The notes under the pieces are model-generated. The model was not told the origin of the DNA, ran no database searches, and saw only the letters and a list, made by a program, of their open reading frames with translations. From NCBI RefSeq assembly GCF_003259365.1, contig NZ_QLLY01000013.1, positions 1 through 64,000 on the forward strand: DNA of 64,000 bases, written 5' to 3'. A program made the position numbers and the translations under genes. Below, in pieces: positions 8,133-17,006 of this stretch. The DNA comes from Streptomyces sp. PsTaAH-137. Lineage in GTDB: Bacteria > Actinomycetota > Actinomycetes > Streptomycetales > Streptomycetaceae. Within the stretch, counting starts at the first letter, position 1, and each line of letters starts with the position of its first letter.

Positions 8133-9034
8133 CCCAGACCCGAGCTCGTACTGTTTTCCTGCTCGCGCACACCGGACGGCCCGCGGCCATCCGCAGCGCC
8201 GAGCGCGTCGTCGAGGGCCTGCTGCGCAGCGGCCTCGGGGTGCGGGTCCTGGAGTCGGAGGCCTCGGACCTGCCGCTGCCGGACTCCGTGGAGCTGGTGA
8301 GGGAGGCGACCCCGGCCTGCCTGGACGGGTGCGAGCTGCTCATCGTGCTCGGCGGGGACGGGACGCTGCTGCGCGGCGCCGAGTTCGCCCGCGCCTCCGG
8401 GGTGCCGATGCTCGGGGTGAACCTGGGGCGCGTGGGCTTCCTGGCGGAGGCCGAGCGCGACGACCTCGACAAGGTCGTCGACCGGGTCGTCACCAAGGAG
8501 TACGAGGTCGAGGAGCGGATGACGATCGATGTCGTCGTGCACCGCAACGGCGACGTCGTGCACCAGGACTGGGCGCTCAACGAGGCGGCCGTGCAGAAGA
8601 CCGAGCCCGAGCGGATGCTCGAAGTCGTCCTGGAGATCGACGGGCGGCCGGTGACCGGCTTCGGGTGCGACGGCATCGTGTGCGCCACCCCGACCGGGTC
8701 GACCGCCTACGCGTTCTCGGCGGGCGGGCCCGTGGTGTGGCCCGAGGTCGAGGCGCTGCTCATGGTGCCGATCAGCGCCCACGCCCTGTTCGCCAAGCCG
8801 CTGGTCACCTCGCCGAACTCGGTCCTGGCCGTCGAGGTGCAGCCGCACACCCCGCACGGGGTGCTGTGGTGCGACGGGCGGCGGACCGTCGAACTGCCCG
8901 CGGGCGCGCGCGTGGAGGTGCGGCGCGGGGCCGTGCCGGTGCGGCTCGCCCGGCTGCACCACGCCGTGTTCACGGACCGGCTCGTGGCCAAGTTCGCCCT
9001 GCCGGTGGCGGGGTGGCGCGGGGCGCCGCACTGA
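8129..9034 (+). CDS. nadK: NAD kinase
   Basis: A 301-residue NAD kinase (ppnK). It has the GGDGT ATP/NAD-binding motif at about residues 75-79, an LNEAAV motif (~150) and the GSTAYAFSAGGP motif (~192). It phosphorylates NAD to NADP using ATP or polyphosphate in the cytosol. The start is TTG at 8129-8131, overlapping the tlyA TGA, with a GGAGG-like ribosome-binding site just upstream. The resulting length and N-terminus (TQTRARTVFLLAHTG) fit Streptomyces NAD kinases. The frame is open upstream, but only as a tlyA shadow. The tlyA-nadK-recN order is widespread in actinobacteria. Confidence 0.93.
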   Translation: MTQTRARTVFLLAHTGRPAAIRSAERVVEGLLRSGLGVRVLESEASDLPLPDSVELVREATPACLDGCELLIVLGGDGTLLRGAEFARASGVPMLGVNLGRVGFLAEAERDDLDKVVDRVVTKEYEVEERMTIDVVVHRNGDVVHQDWALNEAAVQKTEPERMLEVVLEIDGRPVTGFGCDGIVCATPTGSTAYAFSAGGPVVWPEVEALLMVPISAHALFAKPLVTSPNSVLAVEVQPHTPHGVLWCDGRRTVELPAGARVEVRRGAVPVRLARLHHAVFTDRLVAKFALPVAGWRGAPH

Positions 9035-9371
9035 TCACGAGCGCCGTCGCGCGAACAGAACCGGTCAGCCCTCCGCGATGGCGTTGGCTCCGTTTGTCGT
9101 GAGGGTGTGACGGGCCGATGGAGATCTGTCGCCGGAACGCGGCGCCGCGAAAGCCCTGGGAGGGGCCCTGAGGGCCGCCCGCGCCGGCGCCGTGCTCAGG
9201 GGGCCCGGCGTGCGCGGAACGGGCCCGTGCGTGCCGGGCCGTGCGATACGGGGAGGGCGCCGCCCCGGGGGCACACGCACGGGTGACAGGCGCCTCGCAC
9301 CACCTGCTGGTTCGGCCCCCGGGGCCGGGGCCCGTCGCACAGGTGGCCCCCGACCTCGTAAGGTCGTGTCC

Positions 9372-11108
9372 GTGTTGGAGGAGATGCGGATACGGTCGCT
9401 CGGAGTCATCGACGACGCGGTGGTCGAGCTGTCGCCCGGTTTCACGGCGGTGACCGGTGAGACCGGCGCGGGCAAGACCATGGTCGTCACGAGCCTCGGG
9501 CTGTTGCTGGGCGGGCGCGCCGACCCCGCGCTCGTACGGATCGGCGCGAAGCACGCGATGGTCGAGGGGAGCGTCACGGTGCCCGCCGGTTCCGGCGCGG
9601 CCGCACGGGCCGAGGAGGCCGGGGCCGAACTGGAGGACGGTGTGCTGCTCGTCAGCCGTACCGTTTCCGCCGAGGGGCGCTCGCGGGCCCACCTGGGCGG
9701 CCGCTCGGTGCCCGTCGGCGTGCTCGCGGAACTCGCGGACGAGCTCGTCGCGGTGCACGGCCAGACCGACCAGCAGGGGCTGCTCAAGCAGGGGCGGCAG
9801 CGGCAGGCGCTCGACCGGTACGCCGGGGACGCCGTCGCGAAGCCGCTCGCCAAGTACGCCGGCGTGTACAAACGGCTGAGGGCCGTCGGCGCCGAGCTCG
9901 ACGAGATCACCACGCGCGCGCGGGAGCGGGCGCAGGAGGCGGATCTGCTGCGGTTCGGACTCGACGAGATCGCCGCCGTGGAACCCCGCGCAGGGGAGGA
10001 CGTCGAACTGGCCGAGGAGGCGTCGCGGCTCGGCCACGCCGAAGCGCTGGCGTCCGCCGCCGCGGCCGCGCACGGGGCGCTCGCCGGGAACCCCGAGGAC
10101 CCGGAGGGCGTGGACGCCCAGACCCTGGTCGGCGGCGCCCACCGGGCCTTGGAAGCGGTCCGCTCCCACGACTCCGCCCTCGGCACGCTCGCCGAGCGGA
10201 TCGGCGAGGTGCAGATCCTGCTCACCGACGTGGCCGCCGAACTCGCCGGATACGCGGACGACTTGGACGCCGACCCGCTGCGGCTCTCGGCCGTCGAGGA
10301 GCGCCGGGCCGCGCTGACCGCGCTCACGCGCAAGTACGGCGAGGATGTCGACGCCGTACTGACCTGGGCCGAGCAGAGCGCCGCGCGCCTGCTCGAACTC
10401 GACGGCGACGACGAGCGGATCGACGAACTGACCGCCGAGCGCGACGCGCTGCGCGGCGAACTCGGAATCCTCGCCCAGGAATTGACGCACGCCCGGGTGG
10501 AGGCCGCCGCGCGGTTCGCCGCCGCCGTCACCGAGGAGCTGGCCTCGCTGGCCATGCCGCACGCCCGGATCTCCTTCGACATCCGGCAGACCGGGACCGA
10601 CGCCGGTGACGGCGTGGAGGTCGACGGCCGGACCGTGGCGTGCGGGCCGAGCGGCGCCGACGAGGTCGAGCTGCTGCTCGCCCCGCACCCCGGCGCCCCG
10701 CCGCGGCCCATCGCCAAGGGCGCCTCCGGCGGTGAGCTCTCCCGCGTGATGCTCGCGGTCGAGGTCGTCTTCGCCGGCACCGACCCGGTGCCCACCTATC
10801 TCTTCGACGAGGTCGACGCCGGTGTCGGCGGCAAGGCCGCCGTCGAGATCGGGCGGCGCCTCGCCAAGCTGGCCAAGTCGGCGCAGGTCGTGGTCGTCAC
10901 GCACCTGCCGCAGGTCGCGGCGTTCGCCGACCGGCAGTTGCTGGTCGAGAAGACGAACGACGGATCGGTCACCCGTTCCGGCGTCACCGTGCTCGAAGGG
11001 GAGGACCGCGTACGGGAGTTGTCGCGGATGCTCGCCGGGCAGGAGGACTCCGAGACGGCGCGGGCGCACGCGGAGGAGTTGCTGGCTGCGGCCAGGGCCG
11101 ACGCCTAG
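9372..11108 (+). CDS. recN: DNA repair protein RecN
   Basis: A 578-residue SMC-like ATPase. Walker A GETGAGKT is at residues 30-37, a long central coiled-coil-like region follows, then the signature KGASGGELSRVMLA (~449-462) and Walker B YLFDEVDAGVGG (~475-486). RecN acts early at double-strand breaks with RecA. The GTG at 9372 is used (a GTG two codons upstream is possible); the sequence LEEMRIRSLG after it is the conserved N-terminus. No LexA-type box was recognised upstream. The TAG stop (11106-11108) is also the left CTAG boundary of a MITE-like element. The 337 bp upstream to nadK hold only GC-rich dyads. Confidence 0.93.
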   Translation: MLEEMRIRSLGVIDDAVVELSPGFTAVTGETGAGKTMVVTSLGLLLGGRADPALVRIGAKHAMVEGSVTVPAGSGAAARAEEAGAELEDGVLLVSRTVSAEGRSRAHLGGRSVPVGVLAELADELVAVHGQTDQQGLLKQGRQRQALDRYAGDAVAKPLAKYAGVYKRLRAVGAELDEITTRARERAQEADLLRFGLDEIAAVEPRAGEDVELAEEASRLGHAEALASAAAAAHGALAGNPEDPEGVDAQTLVGGAHRALEAVRSHDSALGTLAERIGEVQILLTDVAAELAGYADDLDADPLRLSAVEERRAALTALTRKYGEDVDAVLTWAEQSAARLLELDGDDERIDELTAERDALRGELGILAQELTHARVEAAARFAAAVTEELASLAMPHARISFDIRQTGTDAGDGVEVDGRTVACGPSGADEVELLLAPHPGAPPRPIAKGASGGELSRVMLAVEVVFAGTDPVPTYLFDEVDAGVGGKAAVEIGRRLAKLAKSAQVVVVTHLPQVAAFADRQLLVEKTNDGSVTRSGVTVLEGEDRVRELSRMLAGQEDSETARAHAEELLAAARADA

Positions 11109-11312
11109 CGCCTGTCTCCCAGATCCCTCCTGCCCCGCGACGCCTGGCACGCGCTCTCGCCGCACCGGGCACAAGGCCGAGTACGCCCAGTACGAGGCCG
11201 TGCACCCGGCACTCCCCCAGCCTTCGGCCGGGGGGACCCCCTGAGAGCACGCACCAGACGCCGCAGGGCCCGCCCTCCGGGCGGACGGAGGGATCTGGGA
11301 GACAGGCCCTAG
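11105..11312. mobile_element. MITE-like element 1 (208 bp, CTAG-bounded)
   Basis: The element starts and ends with CTAG. Its terminal inverted repeats (11105-11130 and 11287-11312) match at 25 of 26 positions, with outer part CTAGNGCCTGTCT. The core shares the segment CGCGACGCCTGGCACGC and several further blocks, in opposite orientation, with the element at 44251-44429. An extra internal hairpin (CCCCCAGCCTTCGGCCGGGGG, ~11212-11232) is present here only. No ORF or transposase is inside. CTAG with TA duplication is the target pattern of IS630-type transposases, so it may be a non-autonomous relative; that link is inference. Confidence 0.75.
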
Positions 11313-11547
11313 CGCTCCGCCGGAGTGCGGGGCGTGTTCGGCCGTCCGTCGCGTCGTGGCTGGGCGCGCAGTTCCCCGGGCCGCGGAGGAACGCGTCGGA
11401 GAAGAAGGCAACATGGGGGTGTCAAGTCACCCATGCGAGTGGTCCGGTGTGCCATGTTGCCCGGACTCGTGCGGTGAGAGACCGTGAGCGGTGCCGGAAC
11501 GCCCGTACGGGCTGGCATCCTTGGCAGCGCGGCGCAAGCATCTCCAG

Positions 11548-11580
11548 ACCCGTAACCCGTAACCCCGTAACCCCGTAACT
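11548..11580. repeat. Short tandem repeat of (C)CCCGTAA
   Basis: Four consecutive copies of a 7-8 bp unit (ACCCGTAA, CCCGTAA, CCCCGTAA, CCCCGTAA) lie 20-50 bp upstream of the glycosyltransferase start. Copy number is probably variable. The stretch 11313-11547 before it shows one degenerate GCAGTTCCCC-type repeat (~11365) and nothing else. Confidence 0.6.
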
Positions 11581-11601
11581 ATCGACCAGGAGCCCGGTCA
11601 C

Positions 11602-12735
11602 GTGAGCCACGTGAGCAGCCACGCAGCGCACGGACAGACGCCGCTGCGCACCGTGCAAGTGCTGGGCGGCGGCAGCGCGGGCAGCAGTGCCCATGTCCGT
11701 TCCCTGACAGCCGGGTTGGTCGCCCGCGGGGTGCGGGTCACGGTCTGCGCGCCGTCCGAGGCCGAGCGCGCGTACGGGTTCAGTGAGGTCGGCGCCCACC
11801 ATCTGCCGGTACCGCGCAGCAGCGACCCGGCGTCCGTCGCCGCGCTCCGCGTGGCCTGCGCCGACGCCGACCTCGTGCACGCCCATGGACTGCACGCCGC
11901 GCTGCGCGCCTCCCTCGCGCTCAGCGGCCGCCGGATCCCGCTCGTCGTCACCTGGCACACCCGGTCCTACGCGGAAGGGGCCCGCGCCCATCTGCTGCGG
12001 ATGCTGGAGCGGCGCGTCGCCAGAGCCGCGTCCGTCGTGCTCGGCACCTCGTCCGACCTGGTCGACCGGGCCCGCACCCGCGGCGCCCGGGACGCCCGGC
12101 TCGCCGCCGTCTCCTTCCCGCCGCCGCGCCGCCCCGAGCCGTCCCAGGAGGACGACGCCGAGCGCGCCCGCCACAAGACGCGGGCCGAACTGGGCGCGGT
12201 GGGCCGCCCGTTGCTGATGTCGGTCGGCACCCTGGAACGGCACCGGGGCTACGAGGTGCTGCTCGACGCGGCCCACGCCTGGCTGGACCTGGACCCGGCG
12301 CCGCTCCTCGTCATCGCGGGGGAGGGGCCCCAGCGGGGCGTCCTCCAGCGCCGGATCGAGGCCGAGGGCCTGCCGGTGCGCCTCGTCGGCCGCCGGGACG
12401 ACGTCGCCGACCTGCTGCACGCCGCCGACATCGCCGTCCTGCCCAGCAGCTGGGAGTCCCGCTCGCTGCTCGCCCAGGAGGCCCTGCACGCCCGTGTACC
12501 GCTCGTCGCCACCGATGTCGGCGGCATCCCCGAACTCGTCGGGGACGCGGCCGAGTTGGTGCCCTACGGCGACGCGCCCGCCCTGGCCCGCGCGATCGAA
12601 CGCCTCCTCGCGGACCCCGGACACTGCGCCCGGCTCCGCGACGCGGGCACCGCGCAGGCCGCCTCCTGGCCGAGCGAGGACGCGACGGTCACGCAAGTGC
12701 TCAGCGTGTACGACGAGTTGACCGGCACCTTCTGA
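11602..12735 (+). CDS. Glycosyltransferase family 4
   Basis: A 377-residue GT-B fold enzyme. The N-terminal nucleotide-like domain begins VQVLGGGSAGSSAHVRSL, with an acceptor-side HAHGLHA motif (~93). The C-terminal donor-binding domain has SVGTLERHRGYEVLLDA (~211) and the GT4 E-x7-E motif region SWESRSLLAQEALHARVPLV (~296). It transfers a sugar from a nucleotide-sugar donor; the acceptor is not predictable. The GTG at 11602 follows CCAGGAGC. It ends 10 bp from the convergent PucR-family gene. It stands alone as a transcription unit. Confidence 0.87.
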   Translation: MSHVSSHAAHGQTPLRTVQVLGGGSAGSSAHVRSLTAGLVARGVRVTVCAPSEAERAYGFSEVGAHHLPVPRSSDPASVAALRVACADADLVHAHGLHAALRASLALSGRRIPLVVTWHTRSYAEGARAHLLRMLERRVARAASVVLGTSSDLVDRARTRGARDARLAAVSFPPPRRPEPSQEDDAERARHKTRAELGAVGRPLLMSVGTLERHRGYEVLLDAAHAWLDLDPAPLLVIAGEGPQRGVLQRRIEAEGLPVRLVGRRDDVADLLHAADIAVLPSSWESRSLLAQEALHARVPLVATDVGGIPELVGDAAELVPYGDAPALARAIERLLADPGHCARLRDAGTAQAASWPSEDATVTQVLSVYDELTGTF

Positions 12736-12744
12736 CAGGCGCGG

Positions 12745-14418
12745 CTACCCCACGTGCCGCCGGGCCCGCAGCGCCAGGCTCAGCGCCAGTACCGTCTGCG
12801 GATCGTCCAGGTCCGTGCCCAGCAACTCGCCGATGCGGGCCAGACGGTTGTACAGCGTCTGGCGGTTCAGATGCAGTTCGCGGGCCGTCTCCGCCTTGCG
12901 GCCCGCGTGCGCCAGGTACGTCTGGAGCGTGGGGAGCAGGGGCGGCTTCGAGCGTTTGTCGTGGTCCTGGAGGGGGCCGATCGCGCGCTCCACGAACGCC
13001 GCCAGGTCGGGATGGTCGCGCAGCCGCCACAGCAGCAGGTCGATGTCCAGGCGCCGCGCGTCGAACCACGGGCGGTCGGTGAGGCCCTGCGCGGCCGTCG
13101 CCGTCTCCGCCGCGTGCCGCAGACCCGCGGCCGCCGCCGCCCAGCCGCCCGCCCCGCCGACCACGACCACCGGCGGCTGCGCGCCCGCCCGCTGCATCCC
13201 GGCCCGCTCCACGCCCGCCCGCAGCGCCGCCGCCACCCGGTCGGCGACCGCCGTGCGCTCCGACTCCGAACGCAGCCCGAGCAGCAGCGGCACCCGCCCC
13301 TCGACCGGCCGTACGCCGAGCAGCACGGGCACGCCGACCGACGCCAGCTCCTCCGACACGGCCCGCGCGAGGACCGCCCAGCCGCCGCCCGGCGACAGGC
13401 TCAGCGCCGTCTCCGGCGTGCCCGGCATCCGCATCACCACCGGCAGCAGCGGCCCCTGTCCGGTCGGCCTGAAGCCGAGCACGCGCGCCTGCGCCGGAGC
13501 GGCCTCCGGGGTGATCCGGCCCTCCGCGAGGTCGGTGAGGAAGTCGCCGCGCCCGCGCGCCGCCAGCTCCTCCTCCTGCCGTGCCTGCATCAGCACGACG
13601 GCCAGCGACCCGGCGGCCCGCTCCGCCGCGATCCGGTGCACGGGCGCCGGCGCCGACGACACCGGCAGCAGGACGAGCCGCGCCCGTACCGAACCCGTAC
13701 CGGGACCGCCGCCCGGCACGTCCACGAGCAGCGCCCCGCTCGGCGGCTCGTCCTGGTGCGTGCCGCGCATGCCCTCCCACACCTGGAGCGGATCGGTGAT
13801 GTCGCCGTCGGCGCCGGCCGCGTACAGCAGCTGTCCGTCGGCGGTCTCCAGGAACACCGGGTTCCCGCTGAACTCGGCCAGGATCCGCAGCACCTGCGGC
13901 ACCCCGCCACCGCCGAGCAGCGCGTTCGTGCAGCGCCGGTGGACCTCCTCGGCGCGCTGGAGCAGCGCGTAGTGGCCGTTGACGATCTCGGTGTGGATCT
14001 CCTCGGTGACCGTCACGAAGGGGACCTCGCGGTGCAGCTGCACCAGCGGCAGGCCCGCCGCCCGCGCCGTCTCCACCAGCGCCGCGGGCAGCCGCGCGAA
14101 CCGCTGCCCCAGCTCGATCACCAGTGCGGCGATGCCCCGCTCGGCCAGCTTGCGGACGAAGGCCCGCTGCTCGGCCGGGCGCGTGCCGAGGCCGAACCCC
14201 GTGGTCAGCAGCAGCTCGCCGCCCTTGAGCAGCGACGCGATGTTCGGCACCTCGCCCGCGTGCACCCACCGCACCGTCCGCTGGAGCCGGTCCCCGCCCG
14301 CCACCACCTCGGGCAGCCCGCTGCGCAGCCCGGGCAGCTCCAGGGCCCGCTGCACGGTGATCCCGGCGGGCGAGGAGGGAGGGGAGTACGGCGGGTACTC
14401 GGGGGAGGTGCTGTCCAT
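12745..14418 (-). CDS. PucR/CdaR family transcriptional regulator
   Basis: The 557-residue protein has the PucR architecture: an N-terminal purine-catabolism-regulator-like domain (residues ~18-145, with GGELLLTTGFGLG), a long middle region resembling the GGDEF-like segment of CdaR proteins, and a C-terminal HTH_30 domain (~495-545, with TARELHLNRQTLYNRLARIGELLG). PucR-type regulators respond to nitrogen or purine metabolites. The ATG at 14416-14418 is preferred although the frame is open to 14511; there is no clear ribosome-binding site for either. The target genes are not obvious: the neighbouring GH15 gene lies upstream on the same strand but is separated by two hairpins. Confidence 0.85.
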   Translation of the reverse strand: MDSTSPEYPPYSPPSSPAGITVQRALELPGLRSGLPEVVAGGDRLQRTVRWVHAGEVPNIASLLKGGELLLTTGFGLGTRPAEQRAFVRKLAERGIAALVIELGQRFARLPAALVETARAAGLPLVQLHREVPFVTVTEEIHTEIVNGHYALLQRAEEVHRRCTNALLGGGGVPQVLRILAEFSGNPVFLETADGQLLYAAGADGDITDPLQVWEGMRGTHQDEPPSGALLVDVPGGGPGTGSVRARLVLLPVSSAPAPVHRIAAERAAGSLAVVLMQARQEEELAARGRGDFLTDLAEGRITPEAAPAQARVLGFRPTGQGPLLPVVMRMPGTPETALSLSPGGGWAVLARAVSEELASVGVPVLLGVRPVEGRVPLLLGLRSESERTAVADRVAAALRAGVERAGMQRAGAQPPVVVVGGAGGWAAAAAGLRHAAETATAAQGLTDRPWFDARRLDIDLLLWRLRDHPDLAAFVERAIGPLQDHDKRSKPPLLPTLQTYLAHAGRKAETARELHLNRQTLYNRLARIGELLGTDLDDPQTVLALSLALRARRHVG

Positions 14419-14479
14419 GAGGCGGACGGTACCGGCGCGGACGATCCTGGAACATGTCCACCCCGTCACGGAGACGACC

Positions 14480-14521
14480 ATCGGCCCCGATGTCACGACA
14501 ACTCGTGGCATCGGGGCCGAT
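14480..14521. terminator. Long inverted repeat (second hairpin after GH15 gene)
   Basis: ATCGGCCCCGATG and CATCGGGGCCGAT flank a nested CACGA-CAAC-TCGTG stem, giving about 18 paired bases around a 4-nt loop. Lying between the GH15 stop and the PucR-family start, both on the minus strand, it can act as a second terminator or as an operator/5' leader element for the regulator gene. Confidence 0.6.
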
Positions 14522-14559
14522 CTTGCCGGGCGGAACGGCCCGTGTGGCGTACGTCACGG

Positions 14560-14588
14560 ACCGCCCTCCGCAGGGCGCGGAGGGCGGT
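14560..14588 (-). terminator. Terminator of the GH15 gene
   Basis: A perfect 12-bp stem ACCGCCCTCCGC / GCGGAGGGCGGT with a 5-nt loop lies 5 bp beyond the GH15 stop codon. No U-tract follows, as is common in Streptomyces. Confidence 0.75.
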
Positions 14589-14593
14589 TCCGG

Positions 14594-16426
14594 TCAGCCG
14601 CCGTACGCCCCCGAAGAGGTCAGCCGCAGGGCCGTGTCGATCAGCGGGACGTGGCTGAAGGCCTGCGGGAAGTTGCCGACCTGGCGCTGCAGCCGCGGGT
14701 CCCACTCCTCGGCCAGCAGGCCCAGGTCGTTGCGGAGGGCCAGCAGCTTCTCGAAGAGGCGGCGGGCCTCGTCGACCCGGCCGATCATCGCGAGGTCGTC
14801 CGCCATCCAGAACGAGCAGGCGAGGAAGGCGCCCTCGTCGCCGGGCAGCCCGTCGACGCCCGCGTTGTCGCCGTCGGTGGGGTACCTGAGGATGAACCCG
14901 TCCGTCGTCGACAGCTCCCGCTGGATCGCCTCGATGGTGCCGATGACGCGCTTGTCGTCGGGCGGCAGGAAGCCCATCTGGGGGATCAGCAGCAGCGAGG
15001 CGTCCAGCTCCTTGCTGCCGTACGACTGCGTGAAGGTGTTGCGCTCCTTGTCGTACCCCTTCTCGCACACGTCCCGGTGGATGTCGTCGCGCAGCTCGCG
15101 CCACTTCTCCAACGGCCCGTCGGCGTCACCGGACTCGATCAGCTTGATGGTGCGGTCGACCGCCACCCACGCCATGACCTTCGAGTGCACGAAGTGCCGG
15201 CGCGGACCGCGCACCTCCCAGATGCCCTCGTCCGGCTCGTCCCAGTGGCCCTCCAGGTACTGGATGAGCTTGAGCTGGAGCAGCGACGCGTAGTCGTTGC
15301 GGGCCAGGCCCGTCATGTGCGCGAGGTGCAGGGCCTCCGTCACCTCGCCGTACACGTCGAGCTGGAGCTGGTGCGCCGCCCCGTTCCCGACCCGGACCGG
15401 CGCCGAGTTCTCGTAGCCCGGCAGCCAGTCCAGCTCCGCCTCGCCGAGTTCCCGCTCGCCCGCGATGCCGTACATGATCTGCAGGTTCTCCGGGTCGCCG
15501 GCCACGGCCCGCAGCAGCCACTCGCGCCAGGCCCGCGCCTCCTCCCGGTACCCGGTGCGCAGCAGCGACGACAGCGTGATCGCCGCGTCCCGCAGCCAGG
15601 TGTACCGGTAGTCCCAGTTCCGTACGCCGCCGATCTCCTCCGGCAGCGAGGTGGTGGGCGCGGCGACGATGCCGCCCGTCGGCGCGTAGGTGAGGGCCTT
15701 CAGCGTGATGAGGGAGCGGACCACGGCCTCCCGGTAGGGCCCGTGGTACGTACAGTGATCCACCCATTCCCGCCAGAACTGCTCGGTCGCCACCAGCGAT
15801 CCCTCGGGATCCGGCAGCGGCGGCTGGTCCTTGTGCGAGGGCTGCCACTGGATGGTGAAGGCGATCCGGTCGCCCGGGGCCACGGTGAAGTCCGAGTACG
15901 TCGTCAGGTTCTTGCCGTACGTCTCGGCGTCGGAATCCAGCCACACGGAGTCGGGCCCGGCCACCGCGACCGTGCGCCCGTCCACCTTGTGCACCCAGGG
16001 CGTGATCCGCCCGTAGGAGAAGCGCATCCGCAGCGCCGAACGCATCGGCACCCGGCCGCTGACCCCCTCCACGATCCGGGTCAGCTGCGGCGCGCCGTCG
16101 CGCGGCGGCATGAAGTCGGTGACGCGGACGGTGCCGCGCGGTGTCTCCCACTCCGACTCGAGGATCAGCGAGTCGCCCCGGTATGTGCGCCGGGTCGCCG
16201 TCGGCGGTTCGGCGTCGGCCGCGTAGGCCGGGCCGAGCCGCCAGAAACCATGATCCTCGGTGCCGAGCAGCCCGGCGAAAATGGCATGCGAGTCGAAGCG
16301 GGGCAGGCACAGCCAGTCCACTGTGCCGTCCCGGCAGACCAGTGCTGCGGTCTGCATGTCCCCGATGAGTGCGTAATCCTCGATGCGCCCGGCCACGTGC
16401 ATCTCCAGTCGAACGGCCACGTACAC
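14594..16426 (-). CDS. Glycoside hydrolase family 15 protein (glucoamylase/trehalase type)
   Basis: About 610 residues with the two-part GH15 architecture: an N-terminal beta-rich domain starting GRIEDYALIGDMQTAALV and a C-terminal (alpha/alpha)6 barrel with the signature region RNWDYRYTWLRDAAIT (~295-310) and a late EEWDP acidic motif. Actinobacterial members include trehalases as well as glucoamylase-like enzymes, so the substrate is not fixed. No signal peptide is visible, so it is cytosolic. The GTG at 16426 opens the frame, but the ATG at 16402 (MHVAGRIEDY) fits the family N-terminus equally well; neither has a well-placed ribosome-binding site. Repeated GTCAA motifs lie upstream. Confidence 0.88.
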   Translation of the reverse strand: MYVAVRLEMHVAGRIEDYALIGDMQTAALVCRDGTVDWLCLPRFDSHAIFAGLLGTEDHGFWRLGPAYAADAEPPTATRRTYRGDSLILESEWETPRGTVRVTDFMPPRDGAPQLTRIVEGVSGRVPMRSALRMRFSYGRITPWVHKVDGRTVAVAGPDSVWLDSDAETYGKNLTTYSDFTVAPGDRIAFTIQWQPSHKDQPPLPDPEGSLVATEQFWREWVDHCTYHGPYREAVVRSLITLKALTYAPTGGIVAAPTTSLPEEIGGVRNWDYRYTWLRDAAITLSSLLRTGYREEARAWREWLLRAVAGDPENLQIMYGIAGERELGEAELDWLPGYENSAPVRVGNGAAHQLQLDVYGEVTEALHLAHMTGLARNDYASLLQLKLIQYLEGHWDEPDEGIWEVRGPRRHFVHSKVMAWVAVDRTIKLIESGDADGPLEKWRELRDDIHRDVCEKGYDKERNTFTQSYGSKELDASLLLIPQMGFLPPDDKRVIGTIEAIQRELSTTDGFILRYPTDGDNAGVDGLPGDEGAFLACSFWMADDLAMIGRVDEARRLFEKLLALRNDLGLLAEEWDPRLQRQVGNFPQAFSHVPLIDTALRLTSSGAYGG

Positions 16427-16473
16427 CCCTGCGCGGCGAAAGCTGCGAGGGGCATGCGCTCTGCGGTCTTCAC

Positions 16474-16557
16474 GGTCAACTAACGATCGTCAACCACGAC
16501 GATCAAACGGTCAACGAATGGTCTTGATACGTCGACCTGATACGTGGTTGTCAAACG
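16474..16557. promoter_or_regulatory. Cluster of GTCAA repeats and two TGATACGT direct repeats
   Basis: GGTCAAC (16474), CGTCAAC (16488), CGGTCAACG (16508) and TTGTCAAAC (~16548), plus TGATACGT at 16525-16532 and 16538-16545 (13 bp apart), sit 50-130 bp upstream of the GH15 start in a locally AT-richer stretch. They look like regulator-binding repeats; no known regulator is assigned. The rest of 16558-17006 up to pyrG shows no gene or clear structure. Confidence 0.45.
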
Positions 16558-17006
16558 AACTGACGAGTCGGTTGTTCCGGTGGAGGCACCGGCGATCGGA
16601 TGCGATCGGACTTCGTGTTTTCCGGTGAACGGGCGGGAACGGGCGGGGGTGTTGCCGTTGTGGTGCCGTTTTCCTGAGGTGACTCGCCAGCCGAGTGTCC
16701 GAGCAGGATACGACGCGCTCAAGTGATCCGCGTGCCGCTCAGGGCAACGCACCTGGGCCGAACGAGTGAGCCACGGGTGAGTCTGCCGTGACGGCGGTAC
16801 ACCCGTGCCGCCTTTGTGGTGACGCGTGTGCGGAGCGTGGCCGGAAGCAGTCTCCCCGATGCGCTGATACCCTGGTAGCCCGTGAGCCGGTGGTCATTGA
16901 ACCCCCGAACCGCAGCGACGGCGCCTCCCCCCGGAAGAGATTCCACGATCGGGAAAGCCCGTCGGCACGCACGCCAGACCGCGACCACGGGAGCCCCCTC
17001 TTGGCC

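Noticed and set aside
9035..9371. LexA/SOS box upstream of recN
   Set aside because: Only GC-rich dyads and no GAAC-N4-GTTC pattern; recN may be constitutive or use a weak site that I cannot support.
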